Shown: positions 1 through 11,575 of the stretch, in pieces
Layout of the letters: each line of letters begins with the position of its first letter
Position numbering within the stretch: the first letter of the stretch is position 1
Translations under genes and position numbers: made by a program
Notes under the pieces: model-generated
What the model was told of the DNA's origin: nothing
Database searches by the model: none
The model's input: the letters and a program-made list of their open reading frames with translations, nothing else
Source of the DNA: Thysanoteuthis rhombus
Lineage: Eukaryota; Mollusca; Cephalopoda; Oegopsida; Thysanoteuthidae
Direction: 5' to 3'
Assembly (NCBI GenBank): GCA_963457665.1
Contig: OY735215.1
Coordinates: forward strand, 41,749,325 to 41,813,324
DNA length: 64,000 bases

Positions 1-149
1 GTTTGAGGAAACCAACTGTAGGAGTTTGACGAAAATTGCGTTGTCGTGTATAAAGTTGTTACTCGATTTGGTACTACGGTTCCAGCTTTCCCATGTGTTT
101 TTCAGTTACTAAGTTGAGTACTGCAACACTGCTGCTATACAATGAGTGT

Positions 150-895
150 TCATTTCTTTATGTGGTGTACTGTTACAATGGTATTTATTTCATGTTGTGT
201 GCCGTTACAATGGTAATTATTTCATGTGGTTTATGGTTACAATGGTAATTATTTCATGTTGTGTGCCGTTACAATGGTAATTATTTTCCATTGTGTAACA
301 TTACAATGGTAATTATTTTATGTTATATTCTGTTACAATGGTAATTATTTTATGTGGTGTAACGTTACAATGGTAATTATTTTATGTTATGTACTGTTAC
401 AATGGTAATTATTTCATGCTTTGTATCGTTACAATGGTAATTATTTCATGTGGTTTATGGTTACAATGGTAATTATTTCATGCTTTGTATCGTTACTATG
501 GTAATTATTTTATGTGGTTTATGGTTACAATGGTAATTATTTTATGTTTTGTACAATTACAATGGTTATCATTTTATGTTGTGTATCGATATAATGATAA
601 TTACTTTATGTTTTGTATCGTTACAACGGTAATTATTTCATGTTGTGTACCGTTACAACGGTAATTATTTTATATCTTGTACCGTTAAAACGGTAATTAT
701 TTTATGTTGTGTATCGTTACAATGGTTTTAATTTATGTAGTGTACCGTTACAATGGTATTAATTTAAGTTGTGTACCGTTACAATGGAAATTAATTCATG
801 TTTTGTATCGTTACAATGGTAATTTTTTTATGTACTGTACCGTTACAATGGTTATTAATTTATGTTTTGTATCGTTACGATGGTAATTATTTCAA
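150..895. repeat. 32-bp minisatellite, about 23 units
   Basis: Tandem array with a regular 32-bp period, read from successive starts of GTTACAATGG at 172, 204 and 236. The core GTTACAATGGTAATTATTT is strongly conserved; the remainder varies between TGTTGTGTACC-like and TGTGGTTTATG-like forms. Units near 560-700 and at the right edge are more diverged. Because 32 is not a multiple of three, a frame reading through it cycles between three peptides, so the short open frame here is not a gene. Confidence 0.95.
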
Positions 896-1435
896 TTTTA
901 TCAAATAAAATAACAGTGGACAAAAAGAAGAAAAATTAAAGCAAAGATACCATCTGTTTTTACACCTTGCACATTCAATTTGAAGCCATAGTTTTTAAAG
1001 CATGTTATTTCCTAATTCCATTATCTCAATTTATTTCTGTAATTTCTTGAGTATTTGTGTTTCACATGCTCCACAGAGATGGAATAAATATTGTAGCATT
1101 CGAAGAATACGGTCAATCATTTCAACCTTTATCCCTTGCATCTTTATCTGAGCTCCAGAAGAAAGAATCTCAAATCGATAAAACAAGTTCCATTCACTAG
1201 CTACTGAAATGTTTTGGTGTAATTCATTTCAATTTCGCAATTGCTTTAAGTCAAATATACTTCTCAGTGGGTTTGGGATAAGTCATATAGGCTTAATTTT
1301 TTTTAGTAATGTATGGTTTTTCTTTCTGTGTACATTCAAATATAGCACGAACCCAATTTTTGCCTCAAATCTGGGAAGGACATTTTCAGTCTTATACACA
1401 TAGCATTATGGTAGACATAATCAAACTGAGATAAA
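896..1435. other. AT-rich DNA, no gene seen
   Basis: Unique-looking AT-rich sequence. The short open frames have no recognisable domain and no coding character. Confidence 0.5.
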
Positions 1436-1700
1436 CCGACCCCTGAGATACTTGGCAAGATAGACAGATAGATATGATTACTTTGCAATAAATAGACATA
1501 TAGATCAAAAGAGAACATACCGGGATAGATAGATATGTACGGACTATGATAAATTGATAATTAGATAGATCGATCGATAGGTCGATATGAACAGAGATAA
1601 GATGATTGATGCAGACAAAGGTCTGACTGATATAAGTAGATAGAACCAAGATAGGTAGATATATAGATAGATCGATCGGTAAACGTATGGATTGATAGAT
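1436..1700 (-). repeat. degenerate GATA-rich tract
   Basis: Interrupted GATA/GATC tetranucleotides, that is TATC on the minus strand. It contains a minus-strand CTCTGTTCATATC-like spacer that recurs beside other (TATC)n arrays in this window. Confidence 0.8.
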
Positions 1701-2164
1701 AGGAATAGTTTTAGGTAAATAGGAATAAAGATAAAGGTGGTTTGAAATTTATTGGAAGAATACGAACAGATTGGTTAAGGAATAAACTAAAGCTGATAAA
1801 GAGAGATTGGTAGATAAATAGTCAAGGATGGACATAGCTAAGAACCAATTGAGATTTATAAGAATAGATTAGGAAAAGAAAAGATTGAAGTGTATAGATA
1901 TTCACAAGTGTAAAAAATAGCTGAACCTAAAATACACACGTGTAAATAAAACTTCTTTCCCCTCGGCCTGTTCGATTGAATAAATTCGATTGTGCAGTTA
2001 ATAAAAGCAAGTCTTTGAGATCTATATTTGCGCAAATCGTCGGTTTTGTAAATTAATCACCGTATATTCAATGCAAACACCCAGCAAGATAATTTATTCA
2101 TTGGATGGCCACTTCGATGCAAATACAATTCTAAAATTAACATGACATAATACGCTTTATTTTA
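1701..2164. other. AT-rich DNA, no gene seen
   Basis: GATA-like remnants fade out by about 1830. The rest is unique-looking, with no supportable coding region. Confidence 0.5.
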
Positions 2165-3030
2165 TTCATCATTCTTTCATTTCTGTTTTCTTTCCTTTTT
2201 TTCTTTATAATTTAAGCTTCTCTCTTTCATTCGTTTGTTCCTTCTTTTTCACATTGTCTGTTTTTTTCTTTCAATTCACGTTATCTTTCTTCTTTATATC
2301 GTCTGCTTTTTCTTCAATTTGTGTTTTCTTTTTCCTTCCCCATTTTGCGTGTTTTTTTTTCTCTCATTTTGGTTCTCTTTCTTCTTTGAAATTGTCGGCT
2401 TTGTCCATTCCCCTTTCCTTTACAGTATTCTTTGAAATGTCTGTTTTTTATTATTAGCTTCTCGTATCAATTTGTTTATTTTTTTCCTTCAATTCATGTT
2501 TCAGTTCCTCCTTTTTGTCTGCTTCTTTCTAACATTTTCATTCTATTTCCCCCTTGTATTATCTGCTTCTTTCTGTCATGCATTTTCTTCTTTATAGTGT
2601 TCGCTTCTTTTTTCAAATTTTCGTTCTCTTTCTTTTTCTTTCTATATTGTCTGCCTACCTCGTTCTTTTTCCTTTTCTTTCTTCTTGATACTATCTTCCG
2701 CTTTTTTCATTCGTTTCCCCTCTTCTTTATATCGCCTGATTATTCTCTTAATTCATGTTCACTTTCTTCTTTCTTTCATTTTCGTTGAATCGTCTGCTTG
2801 ATTTTTTATTCTTTTTTTTATCTTCTTTATATCTTCTCCCCTTCGTTGTTAACTCAAAGAGAGGGCACGCAATTAAGAAAAAAAAAAAAAAAAAGAATCC
2901 TTTCACTGCCAGCCCTTTCTTTATTTCTTTTTGCTTCCTCTGTGCATTTCTCCTTTATGCCGTCTGCTTCTATCATTCTTCTGCTCATATCATATTTCTT
3001 CAAAATATCCCTATTTTAATTCTTTTCTTC
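2165..3030 (+). repeat. pyrimidine-rich degenerate minisatellite, period about 45 bp
   Basis: Almost pure pyrimidine on the plus strand. A recurring GTCTGCTT-like core preceded by CTTTATAT appears at about 2256, 2301, 2394, 2439, 2518, 2561, 2599, 2649, 2693, 2734, 2792, 2834 and 2962, mostly 38-50 bp apart. A short non-repeat piece with an A-run interrupts it at about 2845-2915. The Phe/Ser-rich open frames here come from the base composition and are not genes. Confidence 0.75.
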
Positions 3031-3247
3031 TTGCTATTCATACCTTTTATTATTTTAACACCGTTCTTTCATATTTCTTTCGTTGGGAGGCAGTATTTTC
3101 CATCTGAAGATTATCTCTGTATCTGGATTCCTCTTTCCATCCTGATCCAAAGCTATGTTGAGCATTGCAGTCACGCAAAACATTATCAGTGAATTCGATC
3201 TTTACCGGGAACTCCATGAATATAACCTTGTATTATTTTCCTTTCTA

Positions 3248-3330
3248 TCTTTATGTTACTGAGCTTGCTCAGTGGCTGACCTGGTTGCGTGTTTCTAACC
3301 GGAGCATATGGCCGGCATTCAAACCCAGGT
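3248..3330 (+). repeat. possible tRNA-derived SINE head
   Basis: TTGCTCAGTGG resembles a Pol III A box, and GCATTCAAACCC about 50 bases later resembles a B box. The cloverleaf is not convincing as a functional tRNA, so a degraded SINE head is the better reading. No tail or target duplication was identified. Confidence 0.3.
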
Positions 3331-3334
3331 GAAA

Positions 3335-3840
3335 ACCAGGATTTTCAAATATTGATTTTTAAGGTAGGCATCTAGCGGACAACATTACAGTATCCTAACT
3401 TTCAGCATAAATTCTGTGCCAAAGTATGATGCCGGTTTACACGAATTTGAATTTCGAGATAATCTTTTCTAGCCAATCAGAAACAGAATACACATTTTAT
3501 ATCCAATCAGAAAAGAGAGAGCATATCCCTCCAATGAACGAGCAATTCATCTAAACCATATTTTTTAAAGATTCCTTTGAGATACAAAATAATCAGGATT
3601 TAGCTTAATTTTTCAGTAATCGGTTGTTTTTCTTTCGCAACTACAATTTGACGATTGTATTTAAACCGATTTACTCACTTTCGCACCAGTCACTTTCAGC
3701 GTTCCTTTATTTTCCCCAAAATCAGTCTCCCCGGGCATATTTTGCTGTTGTTGACAATTTTTTAGCTGGTCAAACCCGAAAGCCATTGCGCTTTCCCCCA
3801 TGGAAGTTCTACAAATTAGACCTTGTATGAAAGCTGGCTC
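3335..3840. other. no gene seen
   Basis: Mixed-composition DNA with two nearby CCAATCAGAAA-type motifs at about 3473-3513. I see no coding signal or clear repeat. Confidence 0.45.
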
Positions 3841-4075
3841 CAGTTGATATTCATCCTCCCTTCTTTCTTTGATTTCTTCTTTCTTTCCTCTCTATCCTTA
3901 CTCAGTCCCTTCCATTCTTCCTTCCTACATTCCTTTGTTACTTTGTCCATCACTTTTATGTTCGTTACTTTCTTTTTTTCCACCTTCCAATTCTTTTTCC
4001 TTCACCCCTTCTCTTTTTCATCATTTCTTTTTTGTTCATTCGTTGGTTCGTTTCTTCTTCCATTCATCCTTCTTT

Positions 4076-4123
<48 letters not shown>

Positions 4124-4560
4124 TCCTTTGTTTCTTCGTTCATTCATTCGATCACTTGCTCGTCAGTTGTTTCTTATCTTCCTTTTTCCTTTCCCTTCCC
4201 TCTTTCTGATTCTCTCTCTTTCACCTCTTCCTTTTTTTTCATTCTCTTCCTCGTTCGTACTTTTGCTCGTTCGTTCGTTACTTTTCACAATTCTTCTTTG
4301 TTTGTTTGTTTGCTGTTTCTTTCTACTTTCCGTCGTTACTTAGTTCGTTCGTTCGGTCACTTGTTTCTTCGTTCGTTCGTTCGTAACTTGCGTCCTTTTG
4401 TCCTTTCTTTCTTTCTTCATCTTTTCATTTCTTTTTCTTTTTCTCTCTTTTTCTCATCTTTAAAGAGTTTTCCCCTACTTTTTCTCATTTTTAACTGCTT
4501 TCCTACGGAATGGTTTAAAAAAATTATTTCTCCCTTCTTTTTCTCTCTGCTTTAGCGTTT
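3841..4560 (+). repeat. polypyrimidine tract with (CTTT)n and TTCG repeats
   Basis: About 720 bases of C/T-rich plus strand. A clean (CTTT)n run lies at about 4072-4125 and scattered CGTTCGTT units at about 4260-4390. Overlapping Phe/Ser/Leu-rich frames on the plus strand are composition artefacts. Confidence 0.85.
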
Positions 4561-4768
4561 TCTTTTGTAATCTTCAGTCAACAAGTCAGTTTTTCGTCTC
4601 AAAATTCCAGCATTTTGGTCTTTTCATTCTTTTTCATAACAAAACAGTCCGTATTGTCGATTTGATGGTCCCAATGAAGATTGCCAAATGCTTGAGTTAT
4701 TTTGCACGGATGTAATTCGAAATGATCACGAAAGCCCCCACTTTCTATCTCAGAACTAATGAAATATA

Positions 4769-4945
4769 AAAATAGATAGATGTGAAAAGATTGAGATAGA
4801 TAGATAGATAGATAGATAGATATGCACAATCAAACTAATATCGTTAAATTGATAGACACGTGCTGAGATGGAAGGATAGATAGATTGATAGATAGATGGA
4901 TAGGAATAGACTGATATAGACTGATAGATAGATCGGTGGAGCTTG
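4769..4945 (-). repeat. GATA-rich tract
   Basis: (GATA)n and near units, which is (TATC)n on the minus strand. Read on the minus strand it carries the CTCAATCTTTTCACATC spacer type found beside other (TATC)n arrays here. Confidence 0.85.
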
Positions 4946-5405
4946 CGATTTGTGTATATACATGAAGTGTTGAGTATCAAGTATTATATGCTATTCTCTG
5001 CACGGATGTCTGTGTCCATAGAAAAATACGTTTTCCTGGGACATGACCCTCTACTACTAAGCAAACGAATAAGAATCACAGATTAAGGGCGATGCGTATT
5101 CCGTAAGAATAAACAGTTTCCTGAATCCGGTATGCAGTAATGAAATTATCTCCCCTGGACACGATGAATTGAGATGAAGTCCTGCCGGGAACAATTATTA
5201 TACGACAAACGTTGCTAAACATTCATTTTTCCGCTTTCCTGTTCCCAAAAGGAACGTTTAATGCTAGCTATTCTCCTTCCCCCTCCAGTACTCCTATCAA
5301 TGGAACCTACCCCCTCTTACACGGTGCATTTAGCTGTGGTGCTATTATCTGCGGTTAGCGTATTCATGTCAATATCGCTTAATCATGTCAGGGTCGTTTA
5401 GTCAT
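4946..5405. other. no gene seen
   Basis: Unique-looking sequence of moderate GC. No coding region or repeat was recognised. Confidence 0.45.
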
Positions 5406-5422
5406 GCCTGAAAGGCTGAGTG

Positions 5423-5475
5423 TAATTGCGCATGCGTGGGTTTATTCCAATGTTTAGAAAATGGAGTCAGGTGAA
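5423..5475 (+). promoter_or_regulatory. NRF-1-like motif upstream of a short ATG, weak candidate
   Basis: TGCGCATGCGTG differs at one position from the palindromic NRF-1 consensus. It is followed by an ATG near 5461 and CAG/GTGAAT, which resembles a splice donor. These could be parts of a TATA-less 5' exon, but no downstream exon was found and chance is likely. Confidence 0.15.
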
Positions 5476-5509
5476 TTATGACTAAGAAAACGAGATCGCT
5501 CTAGTGAAT

Positions 5510-6235
5510 AATAGACCCTAATTTACCCCCACCAACGAAGTGTATGTCTGTCTGTCGGTCTGTCAATCTATCTATCCATACCGTTTCTCCAAAAGTTCTC
5601 AAGGAATTTCAATGACGTTTTGAGGAAGGGTGGGATAGGGGCTAAGGGAATATAGAAATTGAATTTTGGAGCGGATCCAGAAATATTTCCATACCCTGAA
5701 TCATAGCTATATTTCTGCTCGATATCTCTAAAAGTTCTCAAAGGATCTAAGTGACATTTCGTGAAAAGATGGGTACTGGGCTACGGAGAAAATGATTAAA
5801 TTTCGGGGCAGATAAAGGATTTTTTTTACAGATACCTTCTCTGCATCGCAGCTATATATCCTTACAATATCAACAAAAGTTCTTTCAATAGTGAATTTTT
5901 AGGAAAGATAGGCCATGGAGTAAAGAAGAGTTGGTTAAATTTTTAGTTGGATCATTAAAATTTTCCCAACTTAGAGATATCTTTTCAAGCGTGAAAGAAT
6001 TCAATAATGTTTGACAACACGATATTTTCCAAAGTTCTCAATGGATTTTAATGACATTTTGTTGAAAGGTGGGTGATTTGCAAACAAAAAATAGATCAAA
6101 TTCTGGTGCAGATCTACACATTTTTTTACAGTTACTCTCCTGCTATATCATGGCTATACGTGAACTGATATTCATTCAGTTCCTAGTGACAATGTCGTTG
6201 GCAGAGATATGGGCTCTCTGAATGTTTCTTGGGTG
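5510..6235 (+). repeat. dispersed repeat family A with about four internal tandem units
   Basis: Starts with a TGTCTGTCTG-type run. An internal unit containing AAAAGTTCTCAA then recurs at about 5591, 5730, 5875 and 6031, spaced 139-156 bases. It ends in a block with GATATTCATTCAGTTCC and CAATGTCGTTGGC. Related copies lie at 47285-47415, 48660-48905 and 55390-55835, with different unit numbers. It encodes nothing recognisable, and the class of mobile element is unknown. Confidence 0.75.
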
Positions 6236-6704
6236 AGAAAATACAAAATCAAAATCTATGAAGAGTTTTTGATAGTGCAAAACAGATGAAGCGCTTGACG
6301 AATTCCAAATTTGATTTATATAGAAATCGAACGAATGAAGAATGGCCGCATTTTCAGCTCGCAATTTATAATGAAATGAATGCAATAAATGAATATTTAT
6401 CTTAAGATATAGAGGATGAATGATAAGTTCGAAACTAAATGTCTATATGATAATCAAATTTTTGCAAATAATTTTAGGGTTATTACACATTGAACTGGTG
6501 TAAAATTGCCATTTTTGAATGAGCGTCGTAAAGTATTTTTGACGTGATGCAAACAATGGCGGGTGTTTGGTACATCTGGAGCTTTCTTCCTCATATATAT
6601 CTGTGAATTTCACAGGAGATTTAACATCGCAATAATCTCATCGCAATAATGACAAGTTCTCTAATTGTCTGGCATAATCATAACCGCAAACGATAATCAA
6701 AAGA
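6236..6704. other. no gene seen
   Basis: AT-rich sequence following a family A copy. No coding signal was recognised. Confidence 0.4.
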
Positions 6705-6793
6705 CTAACTCTAAACCCGAACCCTAGATATTAACCCTAAACCCTAATTCTAACCCTTAACACTAACCTCAACACTGAACCTAACCTAAACTC
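6705..6793. repeat. degenerate telomere-like tract
   Basis: Run of AACCCTAA and variants such as CTAAACC, TAACCTC and TAACCTAA over about 90 bases, matching degraded (TTAGGG)n/(TTTAGGG)n repeats. It sits among ordinary intergenic repeats, so it is interstitial in this window. Confidence 0.6.
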
Positions 6794-7039
6794 TTTTTCG
6801 TTGAATTTAATAAAATAAATTTTTAAGAGGCGAATTTCTCTGCTTTAATTTGTTCTGTGATTAGCTTACATCTTTTGTAACTGAATGTATTGAAATTGGT
6901 GTTTTTAAGTTTAAAAAATAGTTTTTGATGGTTTAAATAGTTTACGCAACTTTCAATGTAATGTATATATATATGTATATATATTCTTTGTGGATGACTC
7001 AATTTCTCACTCTGTTCATATCTACCAATCATCTTCTCT

Positions 7040-7041
<2 letters not shown>

Positions 7042-7137
<96 letters not shown>
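7042..7137. repeat. (AT)n array
   Basis: Dinucleotide array with one TACATA interruption. Ile-Tyr open frames on both strands come from it. Confidence 0.98.
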
Positions 7138-7229
7138 GCCCACCAATCTCTTTATATCGATCTATATTGGTCGAAGTCCGTCTATCTACGAATGTCTTGG
7201 ATAAAGTCCAATCGAGGCAGAGGGCTCTA

Positions 7230-7525
7230 ACATTTAACACTGACACTTTATTATCTCTAGAAAAACGTTTTTTTTGGGGGGGGGTCGGTTTAAAATGTAA
7301 GTTAATGCTAGATTAGTCCCTTACATTGTGTCTGGCAGCATCAAGGCTTGGTTTTTGTTGTAGAAAATCTGAACATTTTCACGATTACCGCCCAACAAAA
7401 AACGAGATAATCAATTAATTCATTGATCATCCCTTTCTCCATCTTTTTTCCAAATCGATCACTTCAACAAAATATGCTGCCAAAAGACATTGGTTACGTG
7501 ATAGTTTCTATTGGATGACTAACCA
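7230..7525 (+). repeat. dispersed repeat family B, copy 1
   Basis: Shares ordered blocks with 20932-21305 and 29225-29705: GTAAGTTAATGCTA, a CGCCCAACAAAA block, TGCTGCCAAAAGAC and a TTCTATTGGATGACTAACC end. It holds no ORF. An internal deletion derivative or SINE-like element is possible. Confidence 0.7.
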
Positions 7526-8658
7526 GACCAGTTTCGATAAAAGTGGAAGATGCATTTCTGTTCATGGCTTTCTGCGTGATGAGCTTCTTTTCTCTGGAGT
7601 ACTGGCTTTCCGCTAGGAGTGTTCTATCTTCAAGACAAATCAAAATTTGTGTCCCTGGTGCTGCGAATGATACGAATTTCCTGGCATCCCGGGGCACAAA
7701 AGCAGGTAAATATAATAACAGCTTTTCCCACACGTGCCGGATCTCCAGAAGCATCTTCTCCTTAAGGGTGGCATGATTGCAACTATCACCGCTAATAGAA
7801 GAAAGGACGTAGAACTATCACCTTCCGTTGGGTGTGTAGGAGAAACTTGTCTCCGCTGGGGAAATATTCTAAAAGTTCACTTCCATTGTTAGAGAAAAGG
7901 GCGTTACTATTCTTTGTTAAAGAAGGGCATTACTATTCGAGATATTCCCGAAGAATACGCTGCCATTTTGAATATATCAGGAACCTGTTGCTCGGTCGTA
8001 ATGTAACATTTGACCTTACTGGGTATGCGTGAACAGGCAATCGCTCGTGGAGACACCAAGTCGACAGAGGAGCGCAATTCAGTGAGTTTGTATACTGTGT
8101 GATTGTTGCAATCCGAATGATAATACCCATCGATTTTTCACGTCTGATGTGGGGTTTTGTGATAAACATCGTATCAACGATCTCCCTCTAGATTTCTGAC
8201 ATTAAAAAGGAAGAGATTCCAGACCTCGAACGAGATCAAGGAGATCGTAAAGAGGCAAACTCAAAAGAGAACTTTCTGAAAAAGGAAAGAGAAGCTGTGA
8301 TATGTGTTTGAGAAGGGAACTAGACACCACGGACTCAGAAACTATCCGTTAATATTAAATGTCTAATTGTAAATTGAAAGACAATGTTTCGGACAGCATC
8401 GTACCTTATGCGTCCGTAGAAATTTTATTAGTCAAAACCATGTCAAGGTTGAACAATATGTCCTGAGTATGCCTTGTGGATAGGTTGACTGCACTTTCTG
8501 TGAGTAATCCGACAAATAAAAGGACAAAAAAAAAGCATGAAAAGTATACCTGTGTTTTATGCTACCAGAAACATTCACGGCATTTTATACTGTCAGCAAA
8601 TAAAGTGATAAATTCATTAAATAGCAACTTGACAGGCTATAGACTTATTGAATCACTC
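7526..8658. other. no gene seen
   Basis: Mixed sequence of slightly higher GC than its surroundings. Open frames of up to 86 codons occur on both strands, but none shows a known domain, a splice context or conserved character. Confidence 0.4.
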
Positions 8659-8700
<42 letters not shown>

Positions 8701-8850
8701 TCGTATATATACATATATACACAAAAATATCTATATCAATGTTTTAGTTTCACAAATATTACTGACATAAACCCTAGGCGTATATGTTATACCTATAACC
8801 ATTATATATATATATATACGTTTTTTTATCAATATATATATATATATACG
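8659..8850. repeat. AT-rich microsatellite cluster
   Basis: (AT)n at about 8659-8699, and shorter TA runs at about 8804-8818 and 8832-8848. Confidence 0.9.
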
Positions 8851-9149
8851 TTCACTATGTATATATGTATGTGTAAGTGTGAATGTGGATGTTAACTTAT
8901 ATACCAATTCACTTTTTTGACGCACATCTGTTTGTACAGGAATCGGGCCGATCAATTTCAAGAAATAAGAAATTCAAATGAGATTTATTTTGAGGCCAAC
9001 CGAAAATATCCAATTCATTTCCCTGCGGCTAAGATCGCCAATTTTGAGTAACAGAAGCAAAATAAAGTGAAATTATTCGAGGACAAATAATTTTGGTCTC
9101 TGTTTGTTTCCAACCAACTGTTAACTTATTTTACACATTTAGATTGGTG
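8851..9149. other. no gene seen
   Basis: AT-rich spacer without coding signal. Confidence 0.4.
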
Positions 9150-9151
9150 CA

Positions 9152-9153
<2 letters not shown>

Positions 9154-9224
<71 letters not shown>

Positions 9225-9226
9225 AG
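9154..9226. repeat. (TA)n(TG)n compound microsatellite
   Basis: TA repeats run directly into TG repeats at about 9189. Confidence 0.97.
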
Positions 9227-9340
9227 TGTGTAAACATACCATTTTTTGAGGTTGCTTTATCAATGGTCATCATGTTCACTGTTTTTGATATAAAAACTTT
9301 GTGTAGATTGATAGATATTTACAATTTTTGAATCCCACTC

Positions 9341-9343
<3 letters not shown>

Positions 9344-9372
<29 letters not shown>

Positions 9373-9502
9373 CGTGTGCACACACACACGCACACACACA
9401 CACACACATATATCTATATCTATTTCTATATCTATATCTATCTATCTATCTTTCTATCTATCTATCTATCTATCTATCTATATATATATATATATATATA
9501 TA
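9344..9502. repeat. (TA)n(CA)n(TATC)n(TA)n compound microsatellite
   Basis: Four repeat types in succession: TA, then CA-rich, then CTATAT/TATC, then TA. Confidence 0.97.
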
Positions 9503-10315
9503 AATAAGTATGTTTGTATTTGGGATGTGAAGTGATCCGACAGAAAGTAGATGAAAGTGACAATTTGAAGGCTAAGGGAAAAAAACCCAAATAAGGTGTC
9601 ACATCTCAGAACATTATTCAGTGGGTATGTTTCGGAGTATCTAGACAAGTGCTCATCTTCTTTTTCAGAGAAAAAACTTTCAGCGGTTCACAAGCATTTC
9701 TGCGGACTGCATATTTTAGGTTGAGGAAAGAAATAGGCATATTCTTTTGTTACTTGTTTTTTAGAATGAGTAGGAGAATGTGATTGTATATGTACAGGTG
9801 TGAGTCAAATTTGGTTTGAAATAAGAAGAGTCTGTAAGAATTTGGGTCACAGGATTTTTTCCGGTCTCTGTTGGTGGTTGGCTTGTTTTACATAAGAAGG
9901 GGTTGTGAGAGGAAGTGGTTGGGACTGAAATTGCTTTTTCCCATGAAAGTGTTTTTTTTTCTAAATTTTCTTTTTTATAACGAACGCAAGGTGGTGTCCA
10001 GAATTTAATGGATCGGTGTTGATATATTTGGGGCAAGGAAGTAGGGTGTTGTTTTTCATAAAGACTTTTCGGTTGATGGTGGGTGAGACTTCTTTTTCTT
10101 TTCTATGTAGGGTGGTATGTGTGTGCTCGTACTATTTCTTTTTTGGACTGTTGACTGTTAGTCAATACCTCGTATGTTAGTGTTGTAAAATATTGTATGT
10201 ATGTGATTCTGTTTTGAAATTTATGCATTCAGACGGTTTGCGATCTGAAAGTTACCATACTTTTGTGTTATTGTATTGCATTGGGATATAAGGGCCTTTT
10301 GTTTTTTCATTCAGT

Positions 10316-10579
10316 TTAAGAGCTCTTATATTCGTATATTCTTTTCTCGGGAGGTCTCAATGTCTTTCTGAAGTGGATTTTGTCGCAGGCCTCGCATGGA
10401 ATTACGTAAATACCAGCTTCAAGTGGTAGAGATTTGTATGGTGGTTTGTTTACTAAATTTTTGATGGTTTTTGAGCTGATGATGACAATGTGTATATCCA
10501 GCTTGCCCAGGTTGGACCTGAGATTGTTGATGGTTGTGTTGGAGGCTAATATGCTGCGTTTGATGGTGGTGGTATTCAT
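10316..10579 (-). pseudogene. GIY-YIG endonuclease domain of the Penelope-like fossil
   Basis: Encodes ...LEAGIYVIPCEACDKI... followed by a RxxEKRIYE segment, the N-terminal half of the GIY-YIG fold as found downstream of the RT in Penelope elements. Family membership is established knowledge; activity is not expected in this broken copy. Confidence 0.8.
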
Positions 10580-10644
10580 TTTTGTCTTATTTGGAGTTTG
10601 GTGTGTGGATTTTAAAAATCTATGATTAATCCCGACTTGATTTT

Positions 10645-10965
10645 CTAAGTGTGGTTGGAGTGAAAATGTATGTGGTCGTTCTTGTAATAGACTTTACCGA
10701 AGACAGTGCATTCGATGTTATTGTGAGTTCTATATTGTAGGGAGGCAAGAAAAGGTAGTGTGTTGTTGGACTTCTTTTCTAGTGTGAATATAATAAATGG
10801 TTCCACTGTGTTCCCTTCAGCTACCAAGTTGTCTAGATCTGTGCGTTGAGGGTGTATTATTAGGGCATTGTCAATATAGCAAAGTAAGGTGGCCGTTTCG
10901 GGTATGATACACATGAAGCAGTCTGAATGCATAAATTCTGGATAAAGAAAAGCTAAAAACTCCAC
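10645..10965 (-). pseudogene. reverse transcriptase fragment of the Penelope-like fossil
   Basis: Contains a degraded Y-x-D-type catalytic region (CYIDNALII), then FTLEKKSNNTLPFL, the post-catalytic RT block typical of Penelope, and HIHFHSNHT at its end. It lies immediately upstream of the nuclease part on the same strand, as the family order requires. Confidence 0.8.
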
Positions 10966-11422
10966 TTATCGGAGACCATATCGGTAACCCGAATTTTTCT
11001 TTGTAGGAATTTCCGTTGAAACTGAAAGAGCATCGGTTTGTTATAGCTGTACATATTTTGATGATTTTGTTAGTGGTTCAGGTTAGTTTAATCTTGGCCT
11101 TTCAGAGGTGTTTATTGTTAATGCGTGCGTTTTCCAACTGGGATGTTGGTATAAAGTGATGTTACAAGAAGGTTGGCCATGAGTTGTTTTTTCATTTCTC
11201 GGTTTTCAAGGTTTGTGGAGCTAATTGTGTCCAGTAATGAGGTGAGGACTTTTGCTAATGCTTTAGCTCTTATAGGGTACACAGCATATCCAAAAACCCA
11301 ATGTTTCTTCAGTTTCAAAGGAAAGACCATCAAATAAAATTCACTAAATGAAAACTATTGAATGGAAACATGATACCCTGTTACTTGTATAGCTGTTAGG
11401 TCGTGTCGCTGATTCGATATTC

Positions 11423-11468
<46 letters not shown>

Positions 11469-11500
11469 GGATACTTATATTCATGCGAAAACATTGACTG

Positions 11501-11575
<75 letters not shown>

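Noticed and set aside
704-886. 60-codon frame
   Set aside because: Lies within the 32-bp minisatellite and cycles through three frames of the unit.
3869-4555. 228-codon plus-strand frame rich in Phe and Ser
   Set aside because: Pyrimidine-rich composition removes stop codons; there is no domain and internal (CTTT)n repeats are present.
7042-7137. Long Ile-Tyr frames on both strands, here and at 11423-11573, 35521-35757, 38812-38924 and 44383-44616
   Set aside because: They are translations of (AT)n arrays, which have no stop codon in either frame.
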